Of a stretch of DNA of 64,000 bases, positions 55,101 through 60,939 are shown in pieces. Each line of letters begins with the position of its first letter. Within the stretch, counting starts at the first letter, position 1. Both the position numbers and the translations under genes were made by a program. Source of the DNA: Epiperipatus broadwayi (Eukaryota > Onychophora > Udeonychophora > Euonychophora > Peripatidae); assembly GCA_028023455.1 (NCBI GenBank), contig JAQFVV010006245.1:6073276-6137275 (forward strand). The letters are read 5' to 3'. Under the pieces are notes generated by a model. The model did not search any database. It worked only from the letters and a program-made list of their open reading frames with translations, and had not been told where the DNA came from.

Positions 55101-57009
55101 GTCCTAGATCAACAGGAACTAGACCAAGATATGATGTAAAAGCAAGCTGATCATTTAGACATTCACCAGTCTATCTCAAGGATTAAATATTCCTAAGTTC
55201 AGCCAGGTAAAGAAATGTTGAAGATTATTCTAAAATAATGGAATTTTTCAATTTGTAGAATTCTTTAGAAACAGATTTGAAAAACAATATGGCTGACCAA
55301 ATAAATAAAGTCAATGATGCATCAGATCAATCAAAGAATCCAATTGTAAAATCCAATAGTGCTTACATTATAGCAAGAAACCATCTACAAATGCTGAGGT
55401 CTAATTCAAAGTAGTTAGTTATAATTTCTTACTAATTCATTTGTTAAAAAGTAATTTACCAGTTGAATTACTTTCTCAACTGTAACTCAGATAAATTATT
55501 GAGGTGGTCACGCACTTAAGCATGGAATGAGAATTTTCTGATGTCAGATAAGTTTTGGATGTTTTAAGAGTTAAGCTGCAATAGCAGAGTAGTGATAGGT
55601 TTTTATCAAGAGCAAGTAATGACATTCCTCTTGCCTAGCAACTTGTTACTAGGCAACAAAACTTGTAATCTCACCAATTCTACTGGATTGCAAATTTAAT
55701 TATTGTGTGAAATTATTATTATAGTTTCAATGTTTAAAACAAAATAGTTTCAATAAATGTTTAAAAACTTTTAATGGTTTATCTTAGTTATGTATATTAG
55801 TTGAAAACATAGACTACAAAATCTAAATGAACTGGACATAAGGATTTATAATAAACTTATAAAGATGTATTTAAAGTGAAATAATATAATTGGTTATTGC
55901 ACTAATGTAATGTTAAATGTAATCTAGAAATTATATGATGGTTTAATCAATTTAGTCAAAGATGTAAATAATTATAATTTAGTTACATAATTTTCAATAT
56001 TTTGAAGATAATTAAAAAAAATTTAGAATACCCCATGATTGTGCCAAAAAAAAAAAGAAACCCAAACCATTTATAATCATTCTTCATGCTTGGCCATCTT
56101 CTTTATATTCAGTAAATCAAATATAATAAGCAAATGTCATTGCTTGATTATGATATACTATTGCTTAATTATTCCATTTGCCTTTAGGCAGATAATATAT
56201 ATATACACCTCAAATATAAAAAGTTTTTAGTTTAGAAATAGCGCACAACTACCTGTCATTTTAACAAGCTGGATTTGAATCCAGACTGGGTAACATTTGA
56301 ATTTTTTTCCAAATTCCAATTATTCTTAGAATTTTTCTTTCAGATAATTGCTTTATATTGAATCAGCTAACAGTTCCAATATTGGATTGTGAATAGGTAT
56401 CTAGCTATTTTTTGCTAGGAGTACACAATTATGGAAAAACGCTCAAATTTTCAACAAGACTGATGAGAAATGCTTACGCCATCGTTTCTATACGGTGTTT
56501 ACCGATATATTTCCTCTGCAGTTGACTCAGTTAAAAGGATCTTACCAGTCTTTTATCTTTATATTAAATAACTTATGCATGATAATATACCTTTTTCAAA
56601 TAATAAAAGGAACCGATTTTATGTAGTATAACAAATATAGGATATATTTGTGATTTTTTTTTTTGACATTTGTGCAGCAATACGTAGTACATTTGTATAA
56701 AAAGTATAATTTACGAAGTTCAGAAATTGTAAATGCTAAGAAATTTACTGAAAAATAGATGTGTTAGCTTATAAAAATCTCCAGTACGATCAAGTAAAAA
56801 AAAAAATTATTCGCTTTGCATTCAGGCCAACTCTTAAGAAAATACATCAAAAATAAAGTGGCTAAAATTGAAAACAAATGTAGCGCGTAATTTTCACTAA
56901 TAATTTAACTTACAAGAACTAATGCTGCTTTAGACGAAATCATTTTTTTTTTATTAATTGCCCTTACTGAAGCAGAAACTATAGTTCGACCAGCTCCGCT
57001 AACCGCCAT
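21963..57009 (-). CDS. ISCA1: Iron-sulfur cluster assembly 1 (ISCA1), complete four-exon gene
   Basis: A-type Fe-S carrier that works in the mitochondrial matrix, with ISCA2 and IBA57, in making [4Fe-4S] clusters for proteins such as lipoate synthase. Exons: 57009-56914, 47090-47037, 29887-29782, 22111-21963; all joins use GT/AG and keep frame, giving 134 residues against 129 in human. The order is a mitochondrial presequence rich in A/S/R/K (about 1-28), then the HesB/IscA fold with VKQRGCNGLTYTLEY, EEVIQDGVKVFI, LLGTEMDY-type SILGTEMDY, and the ending NNPNIKGTCGCGESFNV. All three cluster-binding cysteines (in RGCNG and CGCG) are present. Introns are 9.8, 17.1 and 7.7 kb and are filled with transposons in both orientations. 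Nothing suggests a pseudogene: no stops, no frameshifts, and introns are retained. Confidence 0.95.
22112..25858. other. ISCA1 intron 3, left part, nothing recognised
   Basis: AT-rich intron sequence with homopolymers (C10 near 22627, several A runs). A 65-codon ORF at 24234-24431 on the plus strand has no recognisable domain and a composition like its surroundings. Confidence 0.5.
25859..26013. repeat. Dispersed fold-back repeat F5, copy 2
   Basis: Second copy of the family at 2355-2512. Central hairpin AAAAGATAGA-ATGGCCA-TCTATCTTTT and shared CAAACGCTTT.GTATGGGCGAA. Differences inside the hairpin are compensated on the other side compared with copy 1, as expected for a fold-back element or structured RNA. 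Confidence 0.65.
26307..26346 (-). ncRNA. Hammerhead-like motif, family F1 (stem I with T-A pair)
   Basis: Minus strand core CTGACGA, stem II GGC-CACAA-GCC, GAAA, C-TA-G, TC, and inner stem I CCTCA/TGAGG, fully Watson-Crick. The outer stem I seen in other copies is lost because ATCCAAGG is deleted upstream. Confidence 0.5.
27015..27073 (+). ncRNA. Hammerhead-ribozyme-like motif, family F1, tandem unit 1
   Basis: Stem I outer ATCCAA/TTGGAT with an internal loop, then inner CCTCA/TGGGG; core CTGACGA; stem II GGT-CACAA-GCC (one wobble); GAAA; minimal stem III C-TA-G; predicted cleavage after C at 27059. The layout is type I (open at stem I), with the internal loop of stem I and loop II in place for the usual tertiary contact. 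The A-A opposition at the base of stem II is the main reason for doubt. Confidence 0.6.
27470..27528 (+). ncRNA. Hammerhead-ribozyme-like motif, family F1, tandem unit 2
   Basis: Same fold as 27015-27073 with inner stem I CCCCA/TGGGG, now all Watson-Crick, and stem II GGC-CACAA-GCC. Predicted cleavage after C at 27514, exactly 455 bp from the site in unit 1, so self-cleavage of a read-through transcript would release a 455-nt monomer. Confidence 0.6.
27641..29781. other. ISCA1 intron 3, right part, nothing recognised
   Basis: AT-rich intron sequence without supported genes or named repeats. Confidence 0.5.
29782..29887 (-). CDS. ISCA1: ISCA1 exon 3
   Basis: Acceptor TAATAG at 29893-29888; encodes VGLKVSVKQRGCNGLTYTLE and continues to EEVIQD plus the first base of a glycine codon; donor GTAAAG from 29781. 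Contains the first cluster-ligand cysteine. Confidence 0.95.
29888..31362. other. ISCA1 intron 2, 5'-distal part, nothing recognised
   Basis: AT-rich intron sequence. No exon, RNA or repeat family supported. Confidence 0.5.
31363..31836. repeat. Pair of 140-bp direct repeats, 333-bp period
   Basis: 31363-31500 and 31696-31835 are nearly identical: TTGAGTCRTAGGAATAAGAG, ATTCCTTTTATTCCTGCA, 'ACTATATCTTGTATTGGTG', 'GCAAAGCGTATGCACAATTA'. The spacer is about 195 bp of unrelated sequence. Each copy starts with a hairpin AGGAATAA...TTATTCCT. It could be a very short LTR-like pair or a truncated tandem repeat. No coding sequence. Confidence 0.7.
31841..31980. mobile_element. Near-perfect 140-bp palindromic MITE with TTAA ends
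   Basis: The two 69-bp halves are almost exact reverse complements (TAGAAATTAGCTCTATCTTG, GTTA.CCACACTCAATAAATG, ATAATATGTT) around a 2-bp centre. Both ends are TTAA, which fits the TTAA target duplication of piggyBac-type elements, although in a palindrome the target and inverted repeat cannot be told apart. High arm identity implies young age or gene conversion. Confidence 0.75.
31981..33764. other. ISCA1 intron 2, nothing recognised
   Basis: AT-rich except for a C10-A run near 33160 and a somewhat GC-richer patch at 33200-33330 of unknown nature. A 62-codon minus-strand ORF at 32895-33083 has no recognised domain. Confidence 0.5.
33765..34885 (-). pseudogene. Penelope-like family B, copy 1 (RT 3' part, linker, GIY-YIG remnants)
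   Basis: Minus strand. Starts within the RT at a block matching NGWPM.LAVSG, passes the YVDD-like region with frameshifts, then the linker (FEADKKRNIEKYIVDLINEG, KKWICLAYV), then INNS and the remains of the endonuclease ending in GCNAIYYGETKANVL-like sequence and a C-terminal KRKLKEAW-like tail. Compared with copy 2 (40475-42200) it lacks about 570 bp of the RT N terminus and joins directly to pLTR sequence. Many stops: inactive. Confidence 0.8.
34886..35535 (-). repeat. Penelope family B terminal repeat (pLTR), one full and one hairpin copy
   Basis: Two pLTR copies upstream of the family B coding relic. Shared pieces are GGCTATAACCTTAAGACTAT, GGGACCTCTACAAATC, 'TATATAGGTGAATCTAAAGC' and ACTCATTACATAA. 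The copy at 35222-35387 is followed by its own reverse complement (35388-35533), giving a hairpin with arms of about 145 bp and a loop of about 20 bp. The same repeat lies upstream of copy 2 (40085-40474) and alone at 54001-54490. Confidence 0.75.
35536..40084. other. ISCA1 intron 2, central part, mostly unrecognised
   Basis: A 73-codon minus-strand ORF (35518-35739; CKRYMPNNQNLLEFC...FDRLERRSQ) next to the pLTR might be an N-terminal Penelope remnant, but I could not align it convincingly. 36-40 kb is AT-rich with no exon. A short GC-rich patch near 38470-38510 is unexplained. Confidence 0.45.
40085..40474 (+). repeat. Penelope family B terminal repeat (pLTR) upstream of copy 2
   Basis: Begins and ends with the same piece (GAGTATGC.CTTTACAAATTA at about 40110 and 40438), the head-to-tail overlap typical of Penelope pLTRs. 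It contains a 31-bp exact tandem duplication, GTGGACTTAATCAGTGAAG followed by TAGTTAATAG, at 40230-40291. It ends directly before the family B open reading region. Confidence 0.7.
40475..42200 (+). pseudogene. Penelope-like family B, copy 2: reverse transcriptase plus GIY-YIG endonuclease
   Basis: The most complete Penelope-like copy here. The order is KEDKGNRFVLMDG (N-terminal RT), then YPSAAIVPCLYA, then an open stretch 40820-41245 with MASLDVCKLYGSV, NGWPMELAVSG and the catalytic RRYVDDVFVY. A frameshift follows, then a second open stretch 41456-41860 with FEADRKRNIERYVDDL, KKWISLAYVPSIS and the endonuclease start YEVVYSIACREIGCNAIYYS. The remaining tail (KRKLKET-like) runs to about 42060. 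In the nuclease, YIG has become YYS, so the catalytic glycine is lost. The RT would use target-primed reverse transcription in active relatives. This copy has stops and frameshifts and sits sense to nothing (opposite to ISCA1). Confidence 0.85.
42290..42297 (+). repeat. Left target-site duplication of the hAT element
   Basis: TCTTTATT directly before the element's first bases CAGGCCCGATGC; repeated exactly at 45483-45490. Confidence 0.9.
42298..45482 (+). mobile_element. Full-length, decayed hAT transposon (ZMYM1/DUF4371-type) with intact 8-bp target duplication
   Basis: A 3,185-bp element. Left end CAGGCCCGATGCAAGTGGTG; right end, read on the minus strand, CAATGCTGACGCTTTTG: short, diverged terminal inverted repeats of hAT type (CAG.GCCGRCGC-like). 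It is bounded by perfect 8-bp TCTTTATT duplications, the size hAT transposases make. It encodes one decayed transposase on the plus strand. No flanking Penelope or TRIM sequence is included. It lies in intron 2 of ISCA1 in antisense. Confidence 0.9.
42747..45302 (+). pseudogene. hAT transposase pseudogene (zf-TTF, DUF4371, hAT dimerisation domain)
   Basis: Begins with MSKSRKKAKKLSGAQNRKWK, the KLSGAQNRK start typical of ZMYM1-like transposases. Then YLEDPGLWP and FYTSYYSRLFPNREEISRLW (zf-TTF/TTF-type domain), a poorly kept stretch, IRKHFLGFCSEQGLYDFIL, then NPRAFYVPCSAYSLNLVVND (the DUF4371 catalytic region), then LSNTRWESHVEV, then IVWLDILSEINVISQVLQS, and finally TVATAEKSF-like and LSNLSTISIESELLDELDL, the C-terminal dimerisation domain. 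Numerous stops and frameshifts. A 59-bp exact-looking tandem duplication at 45124-45182/45183-45241 repeats the SIESELLDE segment. Confidence 0.88.
45483..45490 (+). repeat. Right target-site duplication of the hAT element
   Basis: TCTTTATT, identical to 42290-42297. Confidence 0.9.
45491..47036. other. ISCA1 intron 2, 5'-proximal part, with one common arthropod-type repeat motif
   Basis: 45510-45600 contains AAGTTTGCTTGTTTGTTAC then ACTGCGCCAATCTTGATGAA, resembling the TTTGTTTGT...CTGNACCGATTTTGATGAAA motif common in arthropod non-autonomous repeats (often Helitron-like). The match is from memory and weak. The rest is AT-rich; no exon seen. 46240-46560 has scattered open pieces I cannot assign. 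Confidence 0.35.
47037..47090 (-). CDS. ISCA1: ISCA1 exon 2
   Basis: A 54-bp exon. Acceptor TTTTTCAG at 47098-47091; encodes SSAAVQKIKLLMLERPDM, aligned without gap to the start of the IscA fold in human ISCA1; donor GTTAGT from 47036. Phase 0 on both sides. Confidence 0.93.
47310..47700 (+). pseudogene. Penelope-like reverse transcriptase relic
   Basis: Reads HYSRYDDDILIICSKRAMNN (the Y.DD catalytic block), then IKFTKVEFEDKIKYLDIEMT (motif leading to FLDL in this superfamily). Then frameshifted KPT-like pieces and a tail near YRFTSMGSKDG. It differs from families A-C. Only the RT core remains. Confidence 0.7.
47701..49767. other. ISCA1 intron 1, left part; unassigned ORF remains
   Basis: 48830-49165 on the plus strand reads LLLKLAKNKNYTNIDWSNSK and, in another frame, LLQSYGEAIRDEPMNITMQL, with biased codon use suggesting an old coding element. 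I do not recognise the family. 48400-48640 is somewhat GC-richer and unexplained. The 49.2-49.5 kb stretch holds two similar 110-bp units (TGAATGRAAAATTAT...GTATTATTTATT). Confidence 0.4.
49763..49767 (+). repeat. Left target-site duplication of the LTR element
   Basis: AACAT directly before the element; repeated at 51787-51791. Confidence 0.85.
49866..50072 (+). repeat. Minisatellite inside the left LTR
   Basis: About 14-15-bp units alternating GAATGGTCTGCAACG, GGATGCTCTCCAAAC and GAATGCTCTGCMACG. Open frames on all strands across it are by-products of the repeat and not genes. Confidence 0.85.
50645..50866 (-). pseudogene. Short internal ORF of the miniature LTR element (possible protease remnant)
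   Basis: 73 codons between the primer-binding site and the polypurine tract. The middle reads RKLSPTTLAPSPLNVTGEKV then SVAVKSNF, which faintly resembles the end of a gypsy-type aspartic protease (a 'G..l.v.G...v.v' pattern). No catalytic DTG/DSG is present. It could equally be an unrelated chance frame, but it fills two thirds of the internal region without a stop. Confidence 0.35.
51007..51284 (+). repeat. Minisatellite inside the right LTR
   Basis: Same unit family as 49866-50072 with a different number and order of units plus an insertion reading TTTGAATACACTCTGTATTC. The expansion or loss must have happened after insertion, since LTRs are identical when an element integrates. Confidence 0.85.
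51787..51791 (+). repeat. Right target-site duplication of the LTR element
   Basis: AACAT, identical to 49763-49767. Confidence 0.85.
51792..52619. other. ISCA1 intron 1, nothing recognised
   Basis: AT-rich intron sequence with no supported feature. Confidence 0.5.
52620..52940 (+). pseudogene. RTE-like reverse transcriptase thumb relic
   Basis: Reads VEHFKKFGMELTANKT, then RIVLVNIFKYFKKLLTDNKI then IVNRLLIKIKK, following the GM.LN..KT / FKYL...T.D / EI..RI layout that comes after the catalytic block in RTE/CR1 LINEs. Many stops. A continuation may extend to about 53500. Confidence 0.5.
52945..53130. repeat. Repeat family F1 fragment, inverted pair
   Basis: A 47-bp minus piece (CAATGGATGCAAGAAAGC... 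CTATCTAGTG) joined to a plus piece (TTGATTACTAAGGCTTGCAC, GGCACTACTTTATGGAGA, GGTAATCATGTGATG). It lacks the hammerhead segment. Confidence 0.7.
53131..54000. other. ISCA1 intron 1, nothing recognised
   Basis: A-rich sequence; possible LINE C-terminal remains at its start. A T-rich minus-strand ORF at 53201-53449 is low-complexity and not considered a gene. Confidence 0.45.
54001..54490 (-). repeat. Solo Penelope family B pLTR with inverted tails
   Basis: One nearly complete pLTR (54001-54350; 'GGCTATAACCTTAAGATTAT' ... ACTCATTACATAAG) followed by two short inverted tails (54355-54410 and 54425-54490) that repeat GGTTATAGCCT..ATATA and ACTTATGTA.TGAGTATG. No coding part nearby. Confidence 0.7.
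54491..56913. other. ISCA1 intron 1, right part, nothing recognised
   Basis: No exon or transposon protein seen. GGATTTGAATCC near 56267 looks like a pol III B box but is a chance-prone palindrome without a tRNA around it. Confidence 0.5.
56914..57009 (-). CDS. ISCA1: ISCA1 exon 1 with start codon and mitochondrial presequence
   Basis: 32 codons from ATG at 57009 (context AAATGGCGG): MAVSGAGRTIVSASVRAINK then KKMISSKAALVL. It aligns with human VRATVRAVSKRKLQPTRAAL-type sequence. Basic and rich in A, S and V with no acidic residue, as for a mitochondrial targeting peptide. Donor GTAAGT from 56913. An A10 run in the Lys codons could be a slippage site. Confidence 0.93.
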
Positions 57010-58620
57010 TTTAATGCTTAAATAAATTTCTTATATAATACGATAATTTTTCATCACAATAAAAATATATACTTAAATAAATAAAACAAAATTAAATAAT
57101 CAAAATTATGTTTAAAATATTTTTAATATTTTAGGTCAAATTTATTTTATTCAATAGCACTTTGATTTATGATGTAAAAAATCAAATGTTGTTTCAGGAT
57201 AAATGGATCTCGGAAGTTTTTTTTATTCATTTTTATAAATTTTCTTTACATAATTGCACATGTAATTAAAAGAACTCAAAGCGTTCGGACAATAATAATG
57301 GGTAGTTGGAAGCTTGAAGTTTTTAAGGTAATTTTTAAAATCTTATAGGTACATATAATATACAATAATTCATGTGTAAACTTAAAAAAAAATGTGATCA
57401 TGTGATTAGTAATTCTAGAGATTGGTTCCCAAGTGACTGATAAAAAATATATTCCTAAGATAACCTTTCCTTTCTGTTGGCGGTTGATCAACATTTTTTA
57501 AAAATCGTAACTCATTATCATGTGTTCAGAATTACTTGATGAATTTAAAAAATAAATTCCGATGTGCAGAACTGCATTTTAAATAAATAGAAGCTGTTTA
57601 GTCAGTTATTCAATCCGGTCAAATACAATAAAAGCTGCGTAAAACTTTTGAAAATAGCAAATTTAATAAGAAAATATTCCAATTTAAGAATATATACATT
57701 TTAATTACCAGAACACATCTTATTCTAATAATTTTTAAGGTTTGAAATTGAGTTTTTTTAGTTATAAGTTTCAGGTATACTTGAATTGGTGAAAAATTGC
57801 AAACGTCATCTTTAGTCTTAGACTCATTGAGAACTTTGGATCCATTCTAACTGTATTCATACTTCTTAACAAGCTATAAACTTCTAGATTAAAATTTAGT
57901 AATTCTGCTAATAATATTTGCATTTCTAATATCCACTGTTTTGCGCAAAAAAAAAAAAAGCTATAGTTATTCTTTCAAAAAGTGTTTCCTAGTCAAGAGG
58001 TAGTGGAATATATCATTGAATTTTTATTTCTCCAATCTAGTATTGTTTCGCTAATTCTAAAAATAGCAAAGCAAAATGTTTAAGAAAACTGATTTTTTTT
58101 TAAATTTTAATATTTGTTGGAATATATATCGAAAGTTTCTTGCATACTTTTCCCTGAAAACTGAATGCCATAGGTTTGTATAGTGAGTTTTTATTCTAGG
58201 AAAAAAAAAAATTAAATGCCAGAATTGATTTTTGATCAACTTACTACACTCTAATATGTCAGTTTATAAATTCACATATTGAGATTATAAGGTTCTTCTG
58301 AACAAGCATAATGTAATATGGCATTACTTTTCTAGAATGCCACAATTATCTGCCTTTTTTGGAAAAATAAGGTTATGCTTTTAAATTCGCTGAACACCAG
58401 TCATATGAATATAGTTTATTAATTCCATTTGCATTTATACCTGATAATTCTCTTGCATAATACCTATTACAACTTGAAAAAGCTTTTTGTAAGTGCAATT
58501 TCTCAGTATCCTACTGGCAAAGAATTCGTTTTATGTAGTTGCTGCTTGCTAAACCAATGTGTGATTGAAAAGGGGATCATTTTTACAGATTTTTTATTAT
58601 CATTAATGAATAATATTTCT
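57010..58620. other. Upstream region of ISCA1, nothing recognised
   Basis: Presumed promoter-proximal DNA of ISCA1. No TATA box or CpG-rich island stands out; the sequence becomes AT-rich immediately. No other exon seen. Confidence 0.5.
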
Positions 58621-58741
58621 GTAGTGTAATTTTTACTATACCTCTCTCATGTATGGTAAGGACTGGGTTTTATCCACTTTTAACATTTTATGGAGAGATA
58701 TAATCATAAACATGTAACCAAAGATGTGAAAAAAATCTGTG

Positions 58742-58792
58742 ATCTCCAAAATGCACATTTTATGCTGAAGTAGCACTTATCAGTTAGCTCAG
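58742..58792 (-). ncRNA. Hammerhead-like motif, family F2, unit 1
   Basis: Core CTGATAA (G8 lost), stem II GTGCT-ACTTC-AGCAT (5 bp with one wobble), AAAA in place of GAAA. Decayed. Confidence 0.45.
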
Positions 58793-59010
58793 ACCACACT
58801 CTCTTACATATATTTTTATCATTGTTCAGTATATATATATGTAGACAGTACATTACTACAATTTAATTGATAAGTATTGATTAGACTAGAGATTATCCAA
58901 TAATGTAGTGTAATTTTCATTACACTACTCTCACTCAAGGTAGGGACTGGTTTCAATCCACTTTTAATTCCTTGTGAAGGGTTGTAATTATAAATATGAA
59001 AGATCTATAA

Positions 59011-59056
59011 GCCCGAAGATACATTTCGTGTTGAACTAGCACTCATCAATTGGCCC
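59011..59056 (-). ncRNA. Hammerhead-ribozyme-like motif, family F2, unit 2
   Basis: Core TTGATGA (only C3 changed), stem II GTG...CAC, GAAA, then TGT-ATC with ATC as cleavage triplet. Stem I GGGCCAA against TTCGGGC is partly paired (one C-C mismatch next to the core). Confidence 0.55.
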
Positions 59057-59392
59057 AAACCTTGGCACAAAATGTGCATCTTGGGGATGATAGATCTTTT
59101 TTACATGTTTTTGATCATATGTTTATGATTACACCTCTCCACAAGGTGTTAAAAGTGGATAAAAACCAGTCCTCACCTTGTATGGGACTGATGCAGTGAC
59201 TACAGAAATACTCATTACTGGATATTCTATAGTCTAAACAATGACTAACAAAAATTATTAATATACTTTCATTAAGTGATTTGTATCAAAGTCGTGAGGG
59301 TAGCACATTCATCATATATCAATTAAACTGTAGTAATTTGGTATATATATATATACTGAACAATGATAAAGAGATGTGTACAAGATTGGGGT

Positions 59393-59440
59393 CTGGGCAA
59401 ACTAATGAGTGCTGATTCAGCACGAAATTGCATCTTGGGG
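59393..59440 (+). ncRNA. Hammerhead-ribozyme-like motif, family F2, unit 4
   Basis: Core CTAATGA (only G5 changed), a perfect 6-bp stem II GTGCTG-ATT-CAGCAC with the conserved G-C base pair next to the core, GAAA, T-TGC-A as minimal stem III, then the ATC triplet (C at 59434) and TTGGGG as the 3' side of stem I. Confidence 0.6.
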
Positions 59441-59640
59441 ATCATAGATCTTTTTCACATGCCTTTGGTCATATGTTAATGATTACATCCCTTCACAAGG
59501 TGTTAAAAGTGCATAGAAATCAGTCTCTACCTTGTGTGAGAATGGTATAATGAAAATTACACTACTGAAATATTATTCATTATCGGATAATCTCTAACCT
59601 AATCAATGTCTAATAAAAGTTATTAATATTTTTCCTGTCA

Positions 59641-60619
59641 TTATTTGTAAAGTTCCATGTGTGATTCATTTTGTACAACTGATTTATAAAGCATTTTTTC
59701 TCATCAAGTAATCAATTTTAAAAGAAAATTTAGCTATGTATCAACATACTAGGTGGAGAAAATGACAAATGTATTTTAGAAGAATCAAATTTTTATTTAA
59801 TTTTTTATTTTATAAAAAATTAATAACTCCAAACAGTTTACACACACTATTCATTGTACTAAAAACAGTGTTTAATGTTACTGCCCATATCATTCACAAA
59901 TGACATTTAATATTTTCACAGTATTTTATTTGTACTTAACAATGACAGAAACTATTTTTAGAAACTGACACAACGTTTTTCGTTATAAGATGTAGTTCAT
60001 AGACACAAATATTTAACATAAGCAATATCAGTAAAGTTGTATAAATTAACAGAAATGAAAAAGGCTCCTTATTTTTTCAATTTGTTACTTAAATAAAAGT
60101 GAATCAATAATACTTTTTAATAAAAGATGTGCACTTTTTTTTTTTATACAGCTTCAAATCTGCAGTTTGAAAAAGATAGCATTTCATTTTTAAATAATTC
60201 TAAATGGTCAGTGCGACTAATACTAGCATGACAATCAATGCAATCAACTTTAATTCAAGAGTTGATTTTGCTTCAAAAAATTGTTTAAATTTTTTTTGTG
60301 TCAATGAATTCCACAAGATTATAGTTTTGATAATTTTTTTTTTATCAAATTAGTTTTGTAAGCTTTTAAAGTAAAACTATATGTTCATATCTTAAACTTT
60401 AGTATTGCCATACTCCTATAATTAGCTTGAAAATTATGATTTATGAGACTATGATTGTTGGAATTTTTTTCATTAAGTTTGGATCAATGTCAGACCCAAT
60501 TGTGATCAATTACTTTTTAAGTGCTTTAGATTACACTGGGACTACATATAACTAATTTAATGAGAATTAGAGGAATATTAACTTATCGGACAAGATATAA
60601 CATGTTATTAAAAAAATTT
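59641..60619. other. Upstream intergenic DNA, nothing recognised
   Basis: AT-rich sequence with no supported gene or repeat. Confidence 0.5.
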
Positions 60620-60935
60620 TAATAGGTAAATTTTAATACATGGAACATAGAAATATTGCAAGAGTTATTAAATGAAATTACCAAAATAGGACTAAAGATA
60701 AATTCTAAAAAGACTAAAATAATGTTAATGATTTTTTTCCAAAGAAGAAAATAAAGATTGATAATCTTGAATTAGAATAATCTAGCAATTATAAATATCT
60801 TTGTCAGATTATTACTACAGATGGAAATCTAACAGATGAAATTAATCATATAATTTTACTTGAATGGAATGCTTTTGGAAAAAATAACTTCATATTAAAA
60901 GGAAATGTGCCTATGTAACATAAATGTAATCTACA
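60620..60935 (+). pseudogene. RTE-type LINE fragment: RT thumb
   Basis: Reads LLNEITKIGLKINSKKTKIM, then NYKYLCQIITTDGNLTDEIN and WNAFGKNNFILKGNVPM: the GLK.N..KTK.M, Y.YLGQ.I...G....EI and W.AFGK...IL...P blocks characteristic of RTE elements. Stops at two places. It faces an oppositely oriented upstream RTE fragment at 60940. Confidence 0.75.
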
Positions 60936-60939
60936 AATC

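Larger units (their letters stand above)
58624..59640. repeat. Repeat family F2 cluster, four units in two inverted pairs
   Basis: Units at about 58624-58860 and 58905-59055 (minus-oriented) and 59050-59215 and 59340-59620 (plus-oriented). They share CCACTTTTAA, GATCTATRATCCCCAAGATG-type, CACTCAT.A and GTGTAATTTT.ATTACAC pieces. The middle pair meets at 59050, truncating one unit inside its ribozyme stem. Three hammerhead-like motifs are listed separately. No coding capacity. Confidence 0.75.

Noticed and set aside
56240-56300. tRNA gene or SINE based on GGATTTGAATCC
   Set aside because: No acceptor, D or anticodon arms can be paired; the B-box-like palindrome is likely chance.
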